A stretch of DNA of 64,000 nt from Candidatus Villigracilaceae bacterium (GTDB lineage Bacteria; Chloroflexota; Anaerolineae; Anaerolineales; Villigracilaceae), in the NCBI GenBank assembly GCA_026645935.1, contig JAPKMP010000011.1, positions 1 through 64,000 of the forward strand, in the 5' to 3' direction. Shown here piece after piece: positions 59,012 to 64,000 of the stretch. Within the stretch, counting starts at the first letter, position 1; the number at the start of each line of letters is the position of its first letter. The notes beneath the pieces were generated by a model, which saw only the letters and a program-made list of their open reading frames with translations, was not told the DNA's origin and did no database searches. Made by a program: the position numbers and the translations under genes.

Positions 59012-59680
59012 TTACTTCGCTGCGCTCTGCCTGTTGACAATACCCTGTTGCCAGGCATAGACCGCGGCTTGCGTTCGGTCGGCGAGGTGCAGTTTGCTCA
59101 ATATGTTACTGACATGCCCTTTGACCGTATTCTCGCTTATGACGAGTTTTTCGGCGATCTGGCTGTTCGTGAGTCCGTTTGCGATCAATTTCAACACATC
59201 GGTCTCACGGTCGGTCAACTCCGTGAAAAGCGGCTGCTCCTCGCCGTTTTCGCCGCGGATATTCTGGAGCACGCGCGAAGCCACAACCGGATGCAAGGTC
59301 ACTTCGCCCTGCACAGCTCTATGGAGGACTTCCACGAGTTTGTCCATCTTCATGTCTTTGAGAATATAGGAGATCGCGCCCGCCTTTAATGCGGGGAAGA
59401 TATGCACATCCTCATGATAGGATGTCAAGACCACCACCTTGGTGCGCGGGCTGATCTGCCGGATGCGCCGGGTGGTCTCGATCCCGTCCATGCCGGGCAT
59501 GATCAGGTCGAGAAGGACGATATCAGGGATCAATTCCGAGACCATACTCAACGTTTCCTCACCGGAAGACGCTTCGCCGACCACTTGAAAATCGGATATC
59601 TTTTCCAGGTACGAACGGATTCCGCTCCGCACCACTTCGTGATCGTCTGCGATCAATATACTCACACGATGATGTTTCAT
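59012..59680 (-). CDS. NarL/LuxR-family response regulator
   Basis: A 222-aa regulator. Receiver: ILIADDHEVVRSGIRSYL, phospho-Asp in IVLLDLIMPGMDG, VVLTSYHEDVHIF, AISYILKDMKMD. LuxR HTH from about residue 155 (ELTDRETDVLKLIANGLTNSQIAEKLVISENTVKGHVSNILSKLHLADRTQAAVYA). The ATG at 59680 follows CAGGAGTATTGAA and overlaps the stop of the kinase gene upstream by four bases; the two form a clear sensor/regulator pair. Confidence 0.93.
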   Translation of the reverse strand: MKHHRVSILIADDHEVVRSGIRSYLEKISDFQVVGEASSGEETLSMVSELIPDIVLLDLIMPGMDGIETTRRIRQISPRTKVVVLTSYHEDVHIFPALKAGAISYILKDMKMDKLVEVLHRAVQGEVTLHPVVASRVLQNIRGENGEEQPLFTELTDRETDVLKLIANGLTNSQIAEKLVISENTVKGHVSNILSKLHLADRTQAAVYAWQQGIVNRQSAAK

Positions 59681-62600
59681 TTCAATACTCCTGTCGGTGT
59701 GGCTTTTAGTGAAATCTGAATGAAGATTCGGGTTCCCTGCCCCGGCGCGCTTTGTACCTGGAATGTGCCGCGTATGCTGCTGATCCGCTCGCGCATGGAC
59801 CGGAAGCCGAGCCCGGTTGCCTTCTTGTTGACGTCGAAGCCACACCCATCGTCTGCCATGATGACCTGAAGCAGGTCATTATTATAAACCAGTGATAGAT
59901 CCACCCGTTTCGCGTGGCTGTGACGCGAGACATTCGCAAGCGCTTCCTGGATGACGCGGTATACTGCCTGCTCCAAATCGAGCGGAAGTTCGCGTTCGTT
60001 CTGGATCGTCAGGTTGATCACGGCATCATTTCGGTTTTCCCACTCGAAGACATATTCCCGCAAGACAGCAGGCAGACCCTTTTCCTGCAAGGCGATCGGA
60101 TAGATTTCCTGAATGAGGAAGTTCAATTCCTGAATCACCTCATAAACGAGGTTTTCCGCCTCGTTCAAGTGTGGAGAGGTGCCAAGTGGGGTGGCTTTTG
60201 CCATGACATTGATCGTACCCAACTGCGCAAGAGCGGCAAAGGCTTTCTGTTTGGCGCTATCGTGAAGGTCACGGGCGAGGCGATTCCGTTCCTCCATGAC
60301 GGCCAACTCGCGGGTCTGGTCGAATAGCTCCATGTTGGCGATTGCCATCGAAGCCCGGTTCACCAGCGCTGTGAACAGGCGGATGGAGTCTTTGGTCAGA
60401 GCCTTGGGACGGGTGTAGGCCACATTGAATATGGCAACGACCCGCTCGTCCACAATGATCGGGAAATGCGCGAAAGATTGGATCCCTTCCCGCTCGACGA
60501 CCGCACGAATATCCCCCCGAAGGTTTACGGGATCGATATCCGCGATGACCACTGCATCGCCCGTGTTCATTGCCTGTCCTATCATGCCTTCGTTCCGGTC
60601 GAAGACCATCGCCTCGAGGGATTCCGGCTGAAAACCCTGACTGACGCGCGGCACGACCTTGTGCCTGGCTTCGTTCCATGTAAAGACCACACTTCGGTCC
60701 GCCTGAAGCATGGAGACGGAAACATTCACCAGAGTTTGAAAGATGTGGTTCAGCGTTACGCTGCGGATGATTTTTTCATCGGCAAGATAAAGCGCTTCGA
60801 TCTCGCTGTTGCGTTTTTCAAGGTCGGCAGTGCGGAGTCTTACCAGGCGCTCCAATTCCCGGTTGCGGCTTTCCACCCGCTTCACCCGCCAGCGAAGTCC
60901 GCCTGCCACCATTGCTCCGAATGCCATGATTAACAACCCGCCGAACCACCACGTCTCCCAGAACGGCGGCACAACAACCACCTCGATGGGCTTTTCTGTC
61001 TCGCTCCAGGTTCCGTCGCTGTTCGTTCCGCGCAGTCGCAGGGTGTATGTTCCGCCGGGAAGGTTTGTATACCGGCCGTTGCGTTGACTGCCGATCTCGA
61101 TCCAGTTGAGGTCGAACCCTTCGAGCATGTAGGAGTATTTATTTTTGCCCGGTTGTTCGAATGCGAAAGCGGCAAACTCGAATTCGAAGGAGTCGCGCGG
61201 CCATTGTAGGATAATGCGCTCCATGTATTCTGGCGTTTGCTCTCCGGTAAACGGTTCGCCGTCGACTGTGACGGCGGTGAGAGCAACGTTCGGCTGGTAG
61301 GGATTGTCCTTGATCTCGCGCGGCTGAAAAATATTCAACCCGTTGATCCCGCCAAAATACATTTTTCCATCGCTGTCTTTTGCAAACGCGTCCTGGTTGA
61401 ACTCGTTGCTTTGCAAACCGTCGGACGCGGTGAAGTTGCGGAAGGTCAGTAAGCGCGAGTCGAATCTCGATAGCCCGAAATTGGTGCTGAGCCAGAGGTT
61501 TCCTGAATCGTCCTCCAAAATGCCATAGATCACATTGTTGGGCAGCCCTTCGTTCTCTGTGAAATGCGTAAATGTCCCACTGGCGATGTCCAGACGGTTA
61601 AGCCCCCCGCCATGAGTGCCAATCCATAATGCGCCGCCTGCATCCTTGTAAAGACAAAGGATGGCGTTATTGCTTAGGGAGTTCCTATTGTTGGGATCGC
61701 TTCGGAAGTGAGTGACGATTCCCTCGTCCAGGTCGATCCGTTTTAATCCGTCGTCGAAGGTTCCCACCCAGAGATTTCGGTTCCCATCCTCGATGATGTA
61801 TGTAATGTTAAATGGGGCGGTGTTTTCGGATCCGCCCTCGCCGAGGATGAATTCAGTAAAGGTATGTGTATTGCGGTTGAAGAGCATCAAGCCCAGGTTC
61901 GTTCCCACCCAAAGTTGTTTGCTCGAGTCTTCAAAAATTGCGGAGACGGAGAAGTTTGTGCTATCAGACTCGCTGGTCGGTTCGGGCTGATAATGGGTAA
62001 ATCTGCTTGTGACCGTGTCGAACTGGTCTAGCGCAACGCCTGTCCCGACCCAAAGAGTCCCGCTGGAATCCATGTAGAGTGCATTGATCGAATTATCGCT
62101 TAACGACGCGGGGATACCCGGGTTGCTGACGAAGTGAGTGAATTTTTCCGTGGCAGGCTCGAAACGATTCAATCCATTATCCAATGTTCCGATCCAGATC
62201 CTGTCCTTTCCTTCCGCGAGAATGGCCAGAATAAAGTTGCTATTTAGGCTGTTATCGTCGTTGGGGTTGTGTCGAAAATAGGCAAACCGGTCCTGCTGGC
62301 GGTTGTATTTGTTCAAACCGCCGCCAAAGGTCCCGATCCATAAAACTCCGCTCCTATCCTCGTAGATCGATAAAACCTGATTATTGCTCAGGCTGTTCGA
62401 AATCCCGGGCTGGCTTTGGTGATGAATGAATTTGCTGCCATTCTGGTCGAACCGGTCGAGTCCCTTGTTTGTGCCGATCCATAAACCGCCTGTTTGGTCG
62501 ATGTGCAGGGAGTAGACGATATTTCCTGCCAGACTGAATTCCTTGTACCGAGAGTTCTCGAAACGCCTGAACGCGTTTCGAGATGGATTGAATTGATTCA

Positions 62601-63444
62601 AACCGTTCGCTGTGCCAACCCAAATGCTGCCCTCGCGCCCCTCGGTGATGCTCAGGATCCTGTTACTGCTGATGGTCTGGGAATCGTTCCTGTCGTGACT
62701 GTATACCTTGAAGGTGCCGTTTTGCGGGTTATACACGTTCAGGCCGCTCGAGCCGGTGCCGATCCAGAGCAAGCCCTTCGAGTCTTTGTAGAGCACACGG
62801 ATGTTGTTGCTGCTCAGACTGCGGTCATCTGGTGGAGTGTCTTCGGAGACATAGAAATGGGTTAACTCCCCGGTTTCGAATTCCAGAAAATCGAGTCCGT
62901 TATCTGTGCCGATCCACAAACCGGTCTCATCGAGACACAGGCTATGAATGGAATTACTGGCGATGGTTCCGTCATCGGAGTCTTCATGGAGATAGTACTC
63001 GAACTTCCCGCTGACGGGATCGTAGCGATTTAATCCGCCCTGGCGTGTTCCGATCCATAAATATCCCTGTTGATCTTCCACCAGGGCAGAGATGGAACGG
63101 TCGTTCAGGCTGGCTGGATTGTTCGTATCAGGTTTGAAAACGGTAAACGAATAACCGTCGTAGCGGTTCAATCCGTCATCGGTGCCGATCCAAAGGAACC
63201 CCTTGCGGTCTTGCATGATCACATTGACCACGCTTTGAGAGAGTCCCTCCTCGAGGCTGATCTGATCGAAGCGGATATTCTTTCCGTAGGGAATGAACGT
63301 ATCCTCTGGATCAGGATCAGGAACCGGGTCCGGAATAGAGGCGGTGGCTCCGGCCTCCTGCGTTGGCGCAGGGATGACCATCCCGCAGGCCTGCAACACA
63401 AGCAGAAGGGGAATAACAAACCAGTGAATCCGGAACTTTTTCAT
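59677..63444 (-). CDS. Giant propeller histidine kinase (two-component regulator propeller, Y_Y_Y, GAF, HisKA_3)
   Basis: A 1255-aa sensor. The N-terminus has a lipobox-like LVLQACG (Cys20). Residues about 60-720 are fourteen or so regulator propeller repeats (GFLWIGTDDGLNRYDG-type). A Y_Y_Y-like Ig domain is about 745-815, a transmembrane helix about 820-842 (WWFGGLLIMAFGAMVAGGL), a coiled coil, a GAF domain about 865-1020, HisKA_3 with ERNRLARDLHDSAKQKAFAAL and an HATPase domain (VIQEALANVSRHSHAKRV, DDGCGFD, GLGFRSMRERI). The extracellular part resembles sensors of polysaccharide breakdown products in Bacteroidota, but the kinase is of the NarL-partner kind and pairs with the adjacent regulator. 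The ligand is unknown. Confidence 0.9.
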   Translation of the reverse strand: MKKFRIHWFVIPLLLVLQACGMVIPAPTQEAGATASIPDPVPDPDPEDTFIPYGKNIRFDQISLEEGLSQSVVNVIMQDRKGFLWIGTDDGLNRYDGYSFTVFKPDTNNPASLNDRSISALVEDQQGYLWIGTRQGGLNRYDPVSGKFEYYLHEDSDDGTIASNSIHSLCLDETGLWIGTDNGLDFLEFETGELTHFYVSEDTPPDDRSLSSNNIRVLYKDSKGLLWIGTGSSGLNVYNPQNGTFKVYSHDRNDSQTISSNRILSITEGREGSIWVGTANGLNQFNPSRNAFRRFENSRYKEFSLAGNIVYSLHIDQTGGLWIGTNKGLDRFDQNGSKFIHHQSQPGISNSLSNNQVLSIYEDRSGVLWIGTFGGGLNKYNRQQDRFAYFRHNPNDDNSLNSNFILAILAEGKDRIWIGTLDNGLNRFEPATEKFTHFVSNPGIPASLSDNSINALYMDSSGTLWVGTGVALDQFDTVTSRFTHYQPEPTSESDSTNFSVSAIFEDSSKQLWVGTNLGLMLFNRNTHTFTEFILGEGGSENTAPFNITYIIEDGNRNLWVGTFDDGLKRIDLDEGIVTHFRSDPNNRNSLSNNAILCLYKDAGGALWIGTHGGGLNRLDIASGTFTHFTENEGLPNNVIYGILEDDSGNLWLSTNFGLSRFDSRLLTFRNFTASDGLQSNEFNQDAFAKDSDGKMYFGGINGLNIFQPREIKDNPYQPNVALTAVTVDGEPFTGEQTPEYMERIILQWPRDSFEFEFAAFAFEQPGKNKYSYMLEGFDLNWIEIGSQRNGRYTNLPGGTYTLRLRGTNSDGTWSETEKPIEVVVVPPFWETWWFGGLLIMAFGAMVAGGLRWRVKRVESRNRELERLVRLRTADLEKRNSEIEALYLADEKIIRSVTLNHIFQTLVNVSVSMLQADRSVVFTWNEARHKVVPRVSQGFQPESLEAMVFDRNEGMIGQAMNTGDAVVIADIDPVNLRGDIRAVVEREGIQSFAHFPIIVDERVVAIFNVAYTRPKALTKDSIRLFTALVNRASMAIANMELFDQTRELAVMEERNRLARDLHDSAKQKAFAALAQLGTINVMAKATPLGTSPHLNEAENLVYEVIQELNFLIQEIYPIALQEKGLPAVLREYVFEWENRNDAVINLTIQNERELPLDLEQAVYRVIQEALANVSRHSHAKRVDLSLVYNNDLLQVIMADDGCGFDVNKKATGLGFRSMRERISSIRGTFQVQSAPGQGTRIFIQISLKATPTGVLK

Positions 63445-63823
63445 GTCACCATTATTATAAGCAATTTATTCACCGCCAATCGGTATCGGCTCCCACTCCG
63501 GGAGGTCTGATACACCCTTCCTCGGGGTGGTTTTTCGCTGATGATTTGGTTGGATTTGATTTCCCGCGAGGTTGAAACAGACCCATCCGAATTCAGGGGC
63601 GAATACGATTGCATAGATGCATGACAATTCCATCATCGTTCTGTAAGATGAATGCATGCGGAAGGTTTTCCTCCAAGAAGATAAGACCGCAGTCGAGAAG
63701 GAGGCGGAACGCGGGTCGATGACCGGCGTCCGCCTCCTGTCCAACCGAAGCAAGGAGGTGCGTGCTGACCTATCGAAACAATCCGATCGTCCGTTTTCAA
63801 AATCCAATAAGGAGTATAAGAGA
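63445..63823. other. Divergent intergenic region with strong hairpin
   Basis: A 379-base gap between divergent genes. It contains a hairpin with arms AGGAGGCGGA and TCCGCCTCCT (63699-63708 / 63729-63738) and a smaller GGTC-GAT-GACC stem inside its loop, about 90 bases before the lipoprotein start. The frame of the lipoprotein gene stays open through it, back to an ATG at 63656. I found no riboswitch that I recognise. Confidence 0.45.
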
Positions 63824-64000
63824 ATGAAAGTAAAAAACGCTTTTAAAGCCCTCAGCCTGCTCGTCATCCTCGGCTTGTTGTTGGCTGCCTGTGCACCCTC
63901 AGCGGAGACGCCGCAGGAACCTGCGGCTACCGGCGAGCCCGCAGCAACCGATGCGCCCGCGGCAGAACCCGCGGAAGAAGTTCCTGCCACCGAACGCCGA
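63824..64000 (+). CDS. Lipoprotein, partial (possible ABC solute-binding protein)
   Basis: The first 59 codons of a lipoprotein gene cut by the window end. The signal peptide (FKALSLLVILGLLLAACAPS) has a lipobox LAAC; then comes a low-complexity linker rich in Ala, Pro, Glu and Thr (ETPQEPAATGEPAATDAPAAEPAEE). Such a linker after a lipobox is common in substrate-binding lipoproteins of Chloroflexota, but the folded domain is not in the window. The ATG at 63824 follows AAGGAGTATAAGAGA. Confidence 0.75.
   Translation, partial: MKVKNAFKALSLLVILGLLLAACAPSAETPQEPAATGEPAATDAPAAEPAEEVPATERR

Noticed and set aside
63466-63990. 174-aa minus-strand reading frame
   Set aside because: It is antisense to the lipoprotein start, whose signal peptide, lipobox and ribosome site are convincing. 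The alanine/glycine-rich translation is the mirror of the Ala/Pro-rich linker.

Overview
The window looks like the chromosome of a member of the Chloroflexota, probably class Anaerolineae. The pointers are an archaeal-type HMG-CoA synthase with a class II HMG-CoA reductase, a stand-alone SARP/BTAD regulator, lipoproteins with TPTP-type linkers, many multi-domain histidine kinases, a DUF6249/DUF4097 block under an ECF sigma factor, and several kinds of short intergenic inverted repeat. The assignment is inference from gene content; no rRNA or tRNA gene is visible. I saw no insertion sequence, CRISPR array or prophage.

Layout. 1-9.1 kb: end of an ABC transport locus, small housekeeping enzymes (DJ-1/PfpI, YjbQ, PNPOx-like), an M29 aminopeptidase, a GNAT-like protein, a SARP regulator and a lipoprotein. 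9.2-14.9 kb: a membrane GAF histidine kinase divergent from a GH13 enzyme with a lysine/alanine-rich tail. 14.9-17.7 kb: an ECF sigma factor and likely anti-sigma factor, divergent from DUF4097 and DUF6249 membrane genes; the two divergent promoters share one motif with identical spacing. 17.7-24.9 kb (minus strand): mevalonate genes (thiolase homologue, HMG-CoA synthase, HMG-CoA reductase) interleaved with a HAD phosphatase, a phosphoesterase, a YgeY-like M20 hydrolase and a MerB-like gene. The MerB-like gene has one in-frame TGA exactly where MerB has a catalytic cysteine, followed by a SECIS-like hairpin: a candidate selenoprotein and the most interesting item here. 27.1-28.5 kb: dnaA with a 480-base upstream region. 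28.6-31.9 kb: lipoate ligase, DapA-family and ParB-like genes.

32-37.9 kb: a eukaryote-like signalling operon: Ser/Thr kinase with a PQQ-type propeller, PP2C phosphatase, J-domain/vWA fusion, zinc-ribbon/FHA protein, a small protein and an OmpR regulator; then hsp20, an M20 amidohydrolase and adenosine deaminase. 41-47.5 kb: the conserved origin-proximal block rpmH-rnpA-yidD-(propeller lipoprotein)-yidC-khpB, then a sugar-kinase-like gene, parA and parB. 47.5-57.9 kb: an amidohydrolase, two adjacent histidine kinases and a response regulator, CpaE-like and CpaF-like ATPases without other pilus genes, an XRE regulator, a TPR protein, a GNAT enzyme and a lipase-like hydrolase. 58-64 kb: a DsbA-like thioredoxin, a NarL-type regulator with a giant propeller histidine kinase, and the start of a lipoprotein gene cut by the window end.

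All calls rest on reading translations and motifs by eye; no database search was run.
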